From Lobosporangium transversale (lineage: Eukaryota > Mortierellomycota > Mortierellomycetes > Mortierellales > Mortierellaceae): a stretch of 64,000 bases of DNA. Positions within the stretch are counted from its first letter, which is position 1. Each line of letters opens with the position of its first letter. The stretch lies in assembly GCF_002105155.1 (NCBI RefSeq), contig NW_019028980.1:1674001-1738000 (forward strand), in the 5' to 3' direction. Both the position numbers and the translations under genes were made by a program. The notes under the pieces are model-generated. The model did no database searches and was not told where the DNA came from. It was given only the letters and a program-made list of their open reading frames with translations. This document shows positions 1 to 10,322 of this stretch, piece after piece.

Positions 1-691
1 GGCTAATAGGTGTGAAAGGACAATGCCTTAATGTTTGTGGTTTTGTGTAAAGATGTGAATAATTGGGAAAAGAAACCAAAGAGGGAAAATTGATCAATTT
101 GGATGTTTGCATGATTGGTCACGCCACTGATGCAATTGATAATGAAGCATGAAAGTAACAGAGGTGGAGAAAAGATAAACGGTTGCTGAGGCTGCTTCCA
201 ACCCAAGAAGCCTTTTCATGGAATAGGATTTGCAAGCAAGCCAAGAGCGTCTCTTAAACATGACTGACTCCCCTTCATTGGCGCTTCAACTTGAAAGAGA
301 GAGGGAAAAAAAAGAGTGCCAGAAGCCAACCTCTTTTGCCTTTTGGGAAATTACTCTCGACCATTTCCTTTCAAAATCTTTGTAGGCAGAGAGAGCGGCA
401 CCTTCATGACGCTTTATGAACTCATTAGTGAACTCTGACGCCCCGATATCTATAAAAAAAATATAATCACCAAGACTATGTGAACGGTCGCACATTAGGT
501 TTCTTTTAAAAATGCAGTAGTCATTCATGACGACAGACATCTAGACTGGCCATTGTCCTGCTGGCATATTTTTATTTTTGATTTATCATAACGAAGAGGG
601 GGACGCTTAAAGTAATAAAACCCATATCCTATGCGCACCTTTTTTTTTTTTTTTTTTTTTTTTTTTGACAGCTCCTTTGATGATACTTGAT
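1..691. other. Gene-free left edge
   Basis: No reading frame here has recognisable coding character. The stretch is AT-rich and ends in a poly(T) tract at about 641-666, just past the 3' end of the minus-strand F-box gene. It probably holds that gene's 3' untranslated region and part of a spacer. Confidence 0.5.
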
Positions 692-2266
692 TCAATTGAT
701 AAATTGGACCCCATGTAGTTCGAATATATCGGCAACTGAATCCGCAGTGCGTGGGTTCTCATCCAAATCACCAACCAATTGCTCGATACTAGGCCAGTGC
801 TCTACAATCCATATCGCTTCCTCAGGCCCCATCGCTTGATAACATTCATGGCTGAAACATAAAATCTTTAGGTTCTTCAGGCCTGCTAGTTCATCCAATC
901 CAGCTTTCAGTGTTAGGCCCAACGTCTTATTGGGGCCATCTGTAGCAGGAGCCGTTAAGCTGAGAGAACGCAGCTTAGTCAGCTTCCCTAGTCGCTCAAA
1001 TACGGCCCGCTGTTTCGTCAAGGCTTCTTCTTCAGATCTCTGATCTATATCCACCACTAATTCGAGTCCGAGTGTAGTTATTTCAGAGCAGACCCACTTT
1101 GTGCCATTCGCAATTTCCATCGCCGTGATCCTGAATGCATGCAGGGTCCTCAAACGAGGGCAATTAGATAAGATCGTTTGAGCAATACCATTTGCCTTGC
1201 TACTTTCTTGTACGCATTCCTTACTGGCAATCAATTCCCTGATTGTATCGCAGAGTCGGCCTGCCTGCGTCACTCCCCCTCTATTGGCAGAGCCATTCAC
1301 TCGCCCTCCTCTGTCTACTAGTAGTTCTTGGAGAGAAAGCCATCCAAAACAGGAGTGCGGGAGCATGAGGGCAATGACTTGAGCCATCTGCCTAAGAATG
1401 GCTGCCACTTCCTCGTCGCTAAGTGAGCATTCTAAATATAATATCTCCAAATGTGGAAACATCCATGGATACTGAAAGAATGCTGTCCTTGAGATAATAC
1501 TATTAGTGTCTTCTTCTTCTCCGTCAATGTTCTGGTTTTTAGTACTGATAGTTAGTGATCGTAGGTTTGGACACTTTCGAACTAGCATTCCCCAACAATG
1601 TGCTGTTGAATTATGACGAACGTAATCGATGTCTGCAATATATAGATATTGTATGTAAGGAAGAACGAAGCCGCTGTTCTCATTCACGGTATAGTGAGGG
1701 AACTGAAGAATATCTATGTCGCTCATAGTCAATGATCTAAGCTTCGGACAAATCAGGAAAAATAAATCGACCTTGTCGTCCTTAACTACCATGTTTGAGA
1801 TATTCAACATGCAAATATGAGGGCACTTTAAGAGTGTCCTCCAAAATTCTAATCCAGAAGGGTCGTTTGGGCCGTAATATGATAAGGAACATTGGATCCC
1901 TCGTATTGTCGAGCTGTGAGCCTCGATCAAACGATTAAACTTCGCCAGAACTGAAGGATAAGGATTATTTAGTAAAATGGCCCGTATGAACTGGAGACGA
2001 CTGCACCCTCTCAGTGACATGTATTCATCAGGGTGGTATCCTTCAAAATAGAGCTCCTTGATATACTTCTTATGGTCCTGAAGCACTTTGCCTACCGGAA
2101 TGATCCTCGTCTGTCTATGATTAAGGCGAACGATCTTCCATACACGCTCGATTAAGACCCTGTAGAAAGTGCTGGAGACGCGGAGACAGGTCACGAGGTC
2201 CCTTTGGTTGAGGAAGCTACTTACGTTTCCGATTATTTCAGGAATGTCTAATGGGTGTTGCTGCAT
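692..2266 (-). CDS. F-box/leucine-rich repeat protein
   Basis: Single-exon frame of about 524 aa if translation starts at the internal ATG at 2266; an in-frame ATG at 2299 would add 11 residues. I prefer 2266 because the F-box begins right after it, with the pattern LDIPEIIGNVSSFLNQRDLV, then CLRVSSTFY and a VWKIVRL segment at about residues 5-50, as in fungal F-box proteins. The rest is a series of leucine-rich stretches such as CPHICMLNISNM, CPKLRSLTMSDI, CPNLRSLTIST and LKNLKILCFS, spaced like degenerate LRRs. By family knowledge it would bind Skp1 in an SCF ubiquitin ligase, with the LRRs selecting substrate. The substrate cannot be inferred. Large F-box/LRR families are typical of Mortierellales. 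The frame is intact. Confidence 0.8.
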   Translation of the reverse strand: MQQHPLDIPEIIGNVSSFLNQRDLVTCLRVSSTFYRVLIERVWKIVRLNHRQTRIIPVGKVLQDHKKYIKELYFEGYHPDEYMSLRGCSRLQFIRAILLNNPYPSVLAKFNRLIEAHSSTIRGIQCSLSYYGPNDPSGLEFWRTLLKCPHICMLNISNMVVKDDKVDLFFLICPKLRSLTMSDIDILQFPHYTVNENSGFVLPYIQYLYIADIDYVRHNSTAHCWGMLVRKCPNLRSLTISTKNQNIDGEEEDTNSIISRTAFFQYPWMFPHLEILYLECSLSDEEVAAILRQMAQVIALMLPHSCFGWLSLQELLVDRGGRVNGSANRGGVTQAGRLCDTIRELIASKECVQESSKANGIAQTILSNCPRLRTLHAFRITAMEIANGTKWVCSEITTLGLELVVDIDQRSEEEALTKQRAVFERLGKLTKLRSLSLTAPATDGPNKTLGLTLKAGLDELAGLKNLKILCFSHECYQAMGPEEAIWIVEHWPSIEQLVGDLDENPRTADSVADIFELHGVQFIN

Positions 2267-2299
2267 GATGTCACAATGGAATTGTAATGAGTAAAGCAT

Positions 2300-3445
2300 G
2301 AAAAAGATGATTTACAACGCTTTTATAATTTGGTGGCAACACGATTTTCCATGACTTGTTTTTTTTTTTTTTCTGTTCTTTTGCCTAACAATTCATTCAT
2401 TCATTACTCTCTGCTGCATGGCCAATTTGTATTGATATAATGAACTATCAAATATACTTCAGTAATGCTGTAATGCTACCTGAATTTTTATTCAAGCAAT
2501 CAAGGTAGTAAGCCGATAAGACAACTTTTTTTTTTCCTGTACGCCAAACAGATCAAGCAAACTGAACAAACAAACTCTATTGGAACTAGCACAGACCACA
2601 CGAGTCCAAGAAAAGATTATCCAAGGTTGTCAAGGCAGCCGGTAAGCAGAAGATGAAGCAGACAGAAATAAGAGCTTATTAGATATCTCACTAGCACCAA
2701 GGTATCAAGAAGAACTAAATACGATTCATTCGCAAGAGAGGACTGTTTTCAAAATAAAAGAAAAAAGAAAAAAATCCCAAATTGCAAGCACTCTTCATAT
2801 GAGAAAAAGGGCCCACAATGACTCGATGCTGTCGAAGGCTGGTGACAAAAGAAAAGAAAGCGAGTCACTATGCCTCTGAGAACGTATAAAAGGATCTCGC
2901 TTTCCTCTCTTTCTTGGTTCCTCACCGTAAAGCAGCAGGCAACTGTTCAACATGTTTCCACAAATTGATTGGCGCAACTTTAGCCGAGTAGCTCATGATT
3001 TACGGGGAGTGGAGTTGAAGCACAGAGGGTCTGCCCTGTCGGGACCCAGGTAGATCTCCTCTGAGTCTGCGCGTGCAACCAGACCACCTCCTCGCGGTGC
3101 GCCCTGCGCTGTCTGCTCTCAGTAGCAGGCAGGCGAAGAGTCTGGCAACTCTTTCATCATATTTATGCTATTCACAACTACTTGTCAACACTGTGGTATT
3201 CATGGTAGACATGGCTATATGGTCAACCCTTGCTCTTGCCTCCGAGTCTTGTCTTGGCAAGTGCGCCACCAAATTGAAACATGTGCACTCATCAATAACA
3301 TCTTCAGCCTTGTTCAGACGTTCTTTTCTTAAAGTCACTGAATGGACGCCTCCATTTGGACAATTCCATCGCAACATGCATCTTTAGCCATTGAACATTT
3401 CTGAATTAACTCAATTGCTCGAAGACATGAGCATTCTTGTTGGCG

Positions 3446-3476
<31 letters not shown>

Positions 3477-3839
3477 CATGCCCATTCCGGGCCACAGAGT
3501 TCTTACGAGCTTTCTGACACCATCACATGAGGCTCTAAATTGGCCAGTTTTTATGTCCTGCCAGAGAAAGCAAATACGTGACTTGGTAGCATTTACATCC
3601 AGCCGCAGAAGAGATAGTTTGAAGGAATAGCAAAGACAGAGAGTAGGGATCCTCAGGAGTAACTACACAAAGCTATCCAGCTTGGATATCCTGGACTAAG
3701 CGTTTAAAGAAACTAATCCTCCTCTTTCCAATACATTGACTGCCAGCCAAATCTTACCTATCGCACTGATGCATTAATGGACTTCCCTGACTAAGCTGAT
3801 CTCCTTCTCGACGGCCTCATAAAGTCAAGGCTTTTGTTA
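2300..3839. other. Intergenic, no gene seen
   Basis: Upstream region of the F-box gene followed by unassigned sequence with a 26-base poly(A) tract at 3446-3471. Short open frames here lack family resemblance and codon structure. The duplicated block starts near 3840. Confidence 0.5.
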
Positions 3840-4742
3840 TCCAAATTGACAAGACGAAATACCTGAAGTTTTCCCTCAATTGATGCCATGATCCATGGCT
3901 GTTAGTGGTGTATTGCTTGTGGTAGTAGTATGGTATGGATGATGGTTAGGAGCAAAGACAGTAGGGATTGAGGGGGTCAATGAGCAAGGGCAGAATGGAA
4001 AGCTTTAAAGAAGGAAGAGTGTTAAGAAAGATGAAGATAAAAAGAGTTTAAGGGAAAGAGGGCTTCGACGAAGCCATTAAACAAATCGAAAATCAAGGGA
4101 CAGTTTGTCCCACCCATAGTAGATTCCTGCCAACTTGATGTCATTGCCATCTCAGTCGCAGACTACAGTTTTGTTCCAGGTCTGTCAACACTCCTTGCTG
4201 TGCTATCGCTTAGTGTTCTCAAAGAGGAGTTCCTGATCGTCGGTTCCATGGTATTTAACGATGGATTATGTACTAAACATACAGTGCTGGCTTCTACAAC
4301 AAGGGCGGAGCTTGTTCACTTAAAATGCTGCCTTTACCTCCAGCACAAAGGCCTGTGGATGAGGAAAAAAAAAAAAGAAGTCCGAAGGGTGAACAAGGAG
4401 GTGGCAGCTGTAGTTGGTGTGCTTGCGAATACGAATAAGTCTGTTGGGATGGATCTTCGAGGCGGCTTAAACAGGAGTCGCCAGTTTATTTGAACCAGTC
4501 TTTACTTCAGCTCTAGTCATTCATAACAAAGAGAAGTGTATAGCAGAAGCAGGCGCCTTGCATTCGACTTGATACTGAGCATTTGCTAAACTGTTGATAT
4601 TGACCATTGACATGGAGGATAGATCGATGCTTCTTCTATAGGGATGGATGCATGGTTGACACTTTTATTGGACTCATCCGTGGCAATCTGCAACTACAAA
4701 GTTCTACTTCTTACTATTCCGTTATCTCGCTGTAACTTTGAT

Positions 4743-6200
4743 TTACGCAGTTTCAAGTTTGGGGATCGTAATGTGGGACCTAAATGAACACAATGCCTTG
4801 GTCGCGACAAAATGCTTGGAAGAGCCTTCAAACCCCACAATTGTGAATGTATTGCTCTTGGCTGTTAAGGTATCGTAGACATCGAGATCACTGAATGTGA
4901 CAGTAGCAGGCACAACATTGTCACCAATGGCCAAGTGTAGGTTTGGGATTTTTACAACTCCCACCAAGTCTCCAATATCGTTGAGCATGTTGAACACAAG
5001 GTCCCCCAACTTCATGCTAAGCTCCGAAGGGTTATGGATATTAATCATGGTTTCCGCTGTGGTGACGTCCGAGTCAGCATCCTTGGTGAGACTCACTAGC
5101 TCCACATACTCCATCTCTGGGAAGTTATTCAAACCTCGTATAGTGACGGGGCCTGAGAGGCCGACGTTAGTAACGGTTAGAGTCTTGGAGGAATCAGCAC
5201 CACTTGAAGCACTGTTCTCTGAAAGGCTAGGAAGCTTGAACCAAACATCAGTGTTCCCACCAACGGCAAATGTATGTGAGGGTTTGGTTATCAGATTCGC
5301 GATAAAGTTGATGAATCCATCCTCATGTCCTGGTATAACGTTTAAAGAAGTCTTCGCAACCGGGACCATGAGAGTGCTACCTTGGACCTCGGCAGAGACG
5401 CTTGGAAACTCTAACCTACCGACTGCGACACCATTGTCCTTTTGTTGGAAAGAGAGAAAAGAGGAAGAATTGTCAAAGCTTTGATTCATTGTTCAGTCGC
5501 GGAGATGTCGAAATATGCAAGATATTTTACTTACAATGATATTTTGCTAAGGAACCAAAGAGGAGAAAGAGTAAGAGAATATTAGCCGCTATTACTTTTC
5601 TTTTGATGACCTCGCAGTGGTCCTTGTAGGGAAACAGGTCATCTACTTACATGAGCAGCAATCTTGCTTATAGGCCAACTGATTCCAGGGAACGAGGCCA
5701 ATTTCACCTTCAGATTTGGTAAGGCCACAGGCATAGACAATGGCTCAGAGCTTGTGAAATCGATATCGAACTCGCCAAGGCTAAACTCTCGGACAAAGCC
5801 GAAATCAGTCTATATGATGTTAAAGAAAAGAGAATTATAAATAACTCTATCAATATTGTATATACTCTACCTCAAAAAGGATTAATAACAAAAGGGAAGC
5901 AAAAGAAAAAATAACTTACCGCGGCAGCTGCAGCGCATTCTGGGGTCCAAGCATCTTCACCCTTCATGAAGGCACTACAGTATGAATATATAACCATGAT
6001 AAGTTTGCAAAGTAGTTTTTCCTTCAAGGTGATGGTATTTATCTATAAATCACAACTATAAATACAGCAGACATTTACCTCGCGAAACAACCGATAACTT
6101 TGGTTCCATCGATAACTCTCTTGGACATCGATGGCATTGCCAGAGCGGTGGCAGTGAATGCAATAGCGCTTGTAGCTAGGACTTGAGTAGAGACTTTCAT
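4743..6200 (-). CDS. Secreted DUF3712/LEA14-like protein, copy A
   Basis: Five inferred exons: 6079-6200, 5920-5974, 5651-5809, a 12-nt microexon at 5535-5546, and 4743-5438, giving about 347 aa. The N-terminus MKVSTQVLATSAIAFTATALA is a clear signal peptide, followed by a dibasic KR. The body has repeated beta-rich segments with Asn-His-Asn-Pro-Ser-Glu-Leu (IHNPSELSMKLGDLVFN) and LTVTNVGLSGPV, which resemble the LEA14/DUF3712 fold common in fungal secreted and membrane-associated proteins. Function is unknown. Introns have GTAAGT or GTAAAT donors. A TATAAATA box lies about 65 nt upstream of the ATG. The last exon is identical at protein level to copy C. The family name is from pattern recognition only. 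Confidence 0.75.
5535..5546 (-). other. 12-nt in-frame microexon of copy A
   Basis: A TAG acceptor precedes and a GTAAGT donor follows a 12-base phase-0 segment encoding QNII inside what would otherwise be a 212-nt intron. The same structure occurs in paralogues B (22160-22171, YNII) and C (26337-26348). Confidence 0.6.
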
Positions 6201-6264
6201 GGTTGAAGGAACTGTGCTTTTTGTTGTATTTGTTATCTTGATTGAAGGGTGGAATGTGGAGGGA

Positions 6265-6272
6265 TATTTATA
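6265..6272 (-). promoter_or_regulatory. TATA-like box of copy A
   Basis: TATAAATA on the minus strand, about 65 nt before the ATG at 6200. The surrounding promoter is shared by all three copies and ends at a poly(A) tract. Confidence 0.55.
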
Positions 6273-6350
6273 TCAAAATCACAAAAGCTAAGAGTAACCA
6301 GATTCTAGTTTGTAAAGAAGGGGTTAAAAAAAAAAAAAAAAAAAAAAAAA

Positions 6351-7730
6351 TAACACATAAGAATAGAATAGAATAGATTATAGAGCCACTTCTCCTCAGA
6401 ACTGTAGCAATGCTACTTCAGTCATTTACATGTACATTCCGACTACTTACTGTTCCGACTCCTGGGCTGTTAATCTAAACTGGCTTAAAGTAACAACTTT
6501 TATATGAAATTCCATAGTTCTAGCCAAATTGAGCACAGCAGTGGCAGAGATGCCACTCTCATTTCAGTTACCCCTTTGCGTTTAACCCTTGAGTGATAGG
6601 CTGTTTTGCTCCATATCAGGGTGTTAAGGTATTACCATTGGTCAAAATAGTTCTCGATCTCACCAATATACTATCCCCGGACAGAATCAACTCCATTTCA
6701 CCCAAGACGGCATTCTTAGTTCTGAATGGAGGGGGACAATTACGGTATCTACTCTACTTATCGCAATGTCCCCAACCTCATAGTTAACCAGCTCGTACTC
6801 GAGGCGTGTAGACCTTTGAAGCTATTATACAACCCCTCCATTGTCAAAAATAATGGTAATATGACTTCTTTTTAACTGCTCAAAGAATGGATGGCTAGCA
6901 GAAATACGGATATCTCGATCGCATATACACATTGCTAACAACAGTTTAGGATATAGCTTAAAAAAAGAGTAGAAATAAAAATGAAAAAGTATGGGATATC
7001 TTCATCTTAAAGCCGTAAGCATTTGTAGCCGGTCCAATGCTTTCTAGGCATGAACACTGACTTACTCTGAAGCATTTAGGCATCAATGCTTCGGTTAACG
7101 TGATCCTTAGGAGCTTGATTCATTAAACTTCTGAGATACAGAGCATCAACGTATCCTTGGGAGCTTGTCTTTTGATAGCACTCGAGAGCTATCGAATAGT
7201 CTTTTGGTACTGCTTTATTGTGTTCGTACATATAGCCTAGGTAATACTGAGCGGTGTCGTGTCCTTACTTTGCTGTATTGAGATGCCAGTCAACGGCAAT
7301 GGAATAATCCTTAGGAACCCCTTTGCATTGAGCATGCATGTAGCCTAGGTCACTCTGAGCAATGTTTTTTTTTTTTTTTTTTTTTTAATTGACTGCCTTA
7401 AGGAACCAGTCAATGGCAACCACATAGTCTTGTGGAGCTTTGGCCATATGCGTACATGTAGCCTAGATTATTCTGAGAATTACCATCCCCTTGGTTGGTT
7501 CCTTTAGGAATCAGCCAACAGCAATCGAAAAGTCTTGTGTACCTCTGTACCTCGAGCATAATGTGGCCTGGATTGCTCTAAGCGACGACATTTGCTTGCT
7601 CAGCTGTCTTGAGGGACCAGTCTGTCGCATATTTCGTCTAGCTGCATATGAATATCAATACGTATAGACGTACAAAAAGGGACTTAGCACTACAGTCTTG
7701 ATGCTACAGCTTATTCAGTAGTCTTAGCGT
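6351..7730. repeat. Segmental duplication, A/B upstream flank (pairs with 22982-24347)
   Basis: Past the poly(A) tract, copy A stops resembling copy C and instead matches the flank of copy B. The first ~900 bases are almost identical; similarity drops beyond about 7250. Decayed Sel1 repeats occupy its right part. At about 7367-7386 a poly(T) run replaces the unique sequence seen at 24000-24010 in B. Confidence 0.85.
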
Positions 7731-8767
7731 AGCATGAAGGAAAAACTAATAAATACTTAAACGATGTGGTACTGTGCTCCCCATTCAATTCTCACTTATC
7801 TTCAACCTTGCGGTTATTATTGCCCACAGCTCATGGCTTTCGAATAGTCCTGTGAAACCCCTTTGCCCTCAAGGTGTATAAACCCCAAACTACTCTGAGC
7901 ATCATCGCCTCTTTGCTTGAATGCCTTGAGATACCGCCCAAAGGTTTTCGAATAATCCTGTGAGACTCCTTTGCCACGATCATAAATGTAGTCTTGCTTC
8001 CTTTGAGTAGTGACATTTAGTCCGAAGATCGTTCTGAGACATCTGTCAATGGCATTCGGTTTATTTCCTGAGCTCTCTTCGGGACATTTTGCTTGCGCTA
8101 GCCCAAGCGGTAGCATCCCCTGGCAGAGTCTGATAAAGTCGCAGAATCATGACTTGGGGGACCCTCTAAGAGAAGCTGTGTTACTGTTGAAGAGGCTGCG
8201 CCATTTTGTCTTCCGAAAAGATCCTCTATAGCTTCCTTGAAAACTTGGTGGTTATCGTTGTTACTTATTTTGACGGGAATAGAGGCGACTGCTTGACATG
8301 CCTCTGCGACTACTGGCTTTTTCATTCTTCCTCCTTGAACCATTGTCCGAAAGGAAATGGTTATATCCGGTACAATTTTTGGCTCGGTATGGATTCGGAG
8401 CGGCTTCGTACTACTTTGCACTGTTGGAATGGTTGTGTCCACATCAAATATCATTGAACATCAAAACGACCGTTATCACATTATGAGGAGTGCCAGCAGT
8501 AGACATTCACCACTATCATCAGGAGTATCATTATTTTTGCTGTCCTTATTATTCAAAACTATCGCTCATGAGAAAGGATAGAGTCGCTTTGCCTTTCTTT
8601 ATATGGACTGCATCTTTGTAAGCAGACACAATGCCATTCCAGCGGATGATATACCATTGTGTTTGACGGTCATACCGAGGCTCAATATTGTAAGTCTGAC
8701 ACTGGGATTGGTGGCCATCCAAATTGACAAGACGAAATACCTGAAGTTTTCCCTCAATTGATGCCAT
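7080..8767 (-). pseudogene. Sel1-repeat gene relic, copy A
   Basis: Read on the minus strand, 8549-8767 encodes the family's first exon (MASIEGKLQVFRL..., WNGIVSAYKDAVHIKKG, LSFLMSD). Frames at 8098-8454, 7817-8116 and down to about 7080 contain fragments of the linker and of Sel1 repeats (GVSQDYSKTFGRYLKA, EGKGVSQDYSKAM), broken by frameshifts and stops. The intact paralogue at 29935-31669 has a GTAAG donor after exon 1. Here the equivalent position reads GAATAATAAGG, with no GT donor. A poly(T) run interrupts the repeats near 7370. This is a dead relative of the Sel1 family. Confidence 0.75.
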
Positions 8768-9176
8768 GATCCATGGCTGTTAGTGGTGTATTGCTTGTGG
8801 TAGTAGTATTGTATGGATGATGGTTAGGAGCAAAGACAGTAGGGATTGAAGGGGTCAATGAGCAAGGGCAGAATGGAAAGCTTTAAAGAAGGAAGAGTGT
8901 TAAGAAAGATGAAGATAAAAAGAGTTTAAGGGAAAGAGGGCTTCGACGAAGCCATTAAACAAATCGAAAATCAAGGGACAGTTTGTCCCACCCATAGTAG
9001 ATTCCTGCCAACTTGATGTCATTGCCATCTCAGTCGCAGACTACAGTTTTGTTCCAGGTCTGTCAACACTCCTTGCTGTGCTATCGCTTAGTGTTCTCAA
9101 AGAGGAGTTCCTGATCGTCGGTTTCATGGTATTTAATGATAGATTATGTACTAAACATACAGTGCTGGCTTTTACA
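8716..9176. repeat. Third copy of the Sel1 promoter/spacer repeat
   Basis: Matches 3840-4292 and 24642-25095 and includes the shared GGGACAGTTTGTCCCACCCA segment. Similarity ends abruptly at about 9176. Divergent versions also lie upstream of the Sel1 genes at 29.1-29.5 kb and near 31.8 kb, so it is the ancestral 5' region of the minus-strand Sel1 genes. Confidence 0.8.
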
Positions 9177-9786
9177 GGATAGAGCTAGTTAAAACTAAAA
9201 AACTGAACAAACTGTCTTTACTGGCTCTAATGAGTAAAGAGGTATGCACTGATGCGTGTTGATGACCATTGATTATATATTTATATTGCGGGAGCAAGCA
9301 CGATTGCTTCTCAATGGTTCCTTCAGGTCTGCATTTTCAACTGGATTTTAATTGGAGTGACTACTACAATCGCCTCCCTGTACGATACCTTCTTATTGAT
9401 CGTTGCTACTGACAGTGCCGACAACAGCATGTACAGGCAACGATGGAAAAACAAGCACTATACTACGTTTAGCAGCTATGCTTTCTGCTTGCCTGACTAG
9501 GCCACCTACACTGAAGGAGTACAAGGAGCACTGCTAATCATTGTCCATTCCCCTTCTATTTTATTTGTGCCTACAAAGATGCTATACAGGCGCTCCTACT
9601 CTACATAGCTTCACAGCCATCGATCCCTGAAGCGCAAACTCAGTCTTGTCTGCTCCAATCGTCTCAATGACGCGCATCCATAGATCTCTATCGTACACCC
9701 TTTTTTCCCCATCAGAGCACCTTTGTATCCAAAAAAATTAAATTAAAAGCGATATCTAAGCCCCATTTAATTTGGGTATGAAATAA
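9177..9786. other. Unassigned spacer left of the TIR element
   Basis: No gene, repeat or RNA is recognisable between the end of the duplicated block and the target duplication of the mobile element. Confidence 0.5.
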
Positions 9787-9795
9787 GGATTTTTA
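9787..9795. repeat. 9-bp target site duplication, left
   Basis: GGATTTTTA directly abuts the left end of the element. The identical 9-mer abuts the right end at 15379-15387. Confidence 0.85.
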
Positions 9796-10322
9796 TAGGC
9801 TCGTCACCAGCCTGAGGACGAAGCGCACGTGTGTTTACACGTGCTGCAAGGCAAGCGTGCCTAAAAAGGCAACTGGTGGCTTGCTCTTGCAGATGCTTCT
9901 CTCTCAGGCTGGAATCAAAAGTCGACTATTAGCTGGCGACTTAAATTTTTTGAATTTTTTTTTTTTTCAAAGTCAAAATCATATGGAAGAGCGTACAAAA
10001 CACATGCAACTCACATTCATGCTTATATGGAGTCAATCTGGCATATATAGATCGGATACACATATACTTTTCAACATTAACTTTTATCTTTCTTTCTCTC
10101 TCTCTTACCTTTCTTCTCCCTCTCCCTCTCCCTCTCCCTCTCCCTCTCCCTCTTCCTCTCTCTCTCCCTCACCACCTCACTCTTCCCCTCGCCTTCACCC
10201 CTTCTCTCACTCTCATTGCGCTCCCATTGCAATCTCATTACACACCTGCTACACACTCATTACCGACCTGTAGTTTTCTCTAACATTTGCAAAAAAAAAA
10301 TTAATAAAATATTTTGCAACAT
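9796..10322 (+). repeat. Left terminal inverted repeat (527 bp)
   Basis: Matches the reverse complement of 14852-15378. It starts with a short hairpin (AGGCT, seven bases, AGCCT) followed by a second palindrome at 9825-9844 (GCACGTGT-gttt-ACACGTGC). It contains a CTCCCT microsatellite at about 10115-10155. Its inner edge ends on the second base of the ATG of the DUF6589-like gene. Confidence 0.9.

Larger units (their letters stand above)
3840..6350. repeat. Segmental duplication, copy A (pairs with 24642-27126)
   Basis: From about 3840 to the poly(A) tract at 6326-6350 the sequence is nearly identical to 24642-27126, at a constant offset of 20,802 apart from small indels and single-base changes. 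The left end is abrupt: the paralogous copies continue into a Sel1 first exon (8549-8767, 24475-24693), but here only its last bases remain. Copies A and C encode identical last exons for the secreted gene, so the duplication is recent or recently homogenised. Confidence 0.9.

Noticed and set aside
4897-5484. 195-codon frame antisense to the secreted gene, also at 25699-26286
   Set aside because: Antisense shadow of a real exon. It is conserved only because the duplication is recent.
6593-6787. 64-codon frame identical to 23224-23418
   Set aside because: Identity is explained by the recent A/B duplication. No family resemblance, and it lies in a promoter flank.
9857-10273. 138-codon open frame in the left TIR, mirrored at 14901-15443
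   Set aside because: It exists identically in both TIRs, is mainly a CTCCCT microsatellite translation and has no protein-like composition. It is TIR sequence, not a gene.
10216-10320. 35-codon N-terminal extension of the DUF6589-like protein
   Set aside because: It lies wholly inside the TIR, and the same sequence in inverted form precedes the helicase. The ATG at 10321 at the TIR edge is the better start.
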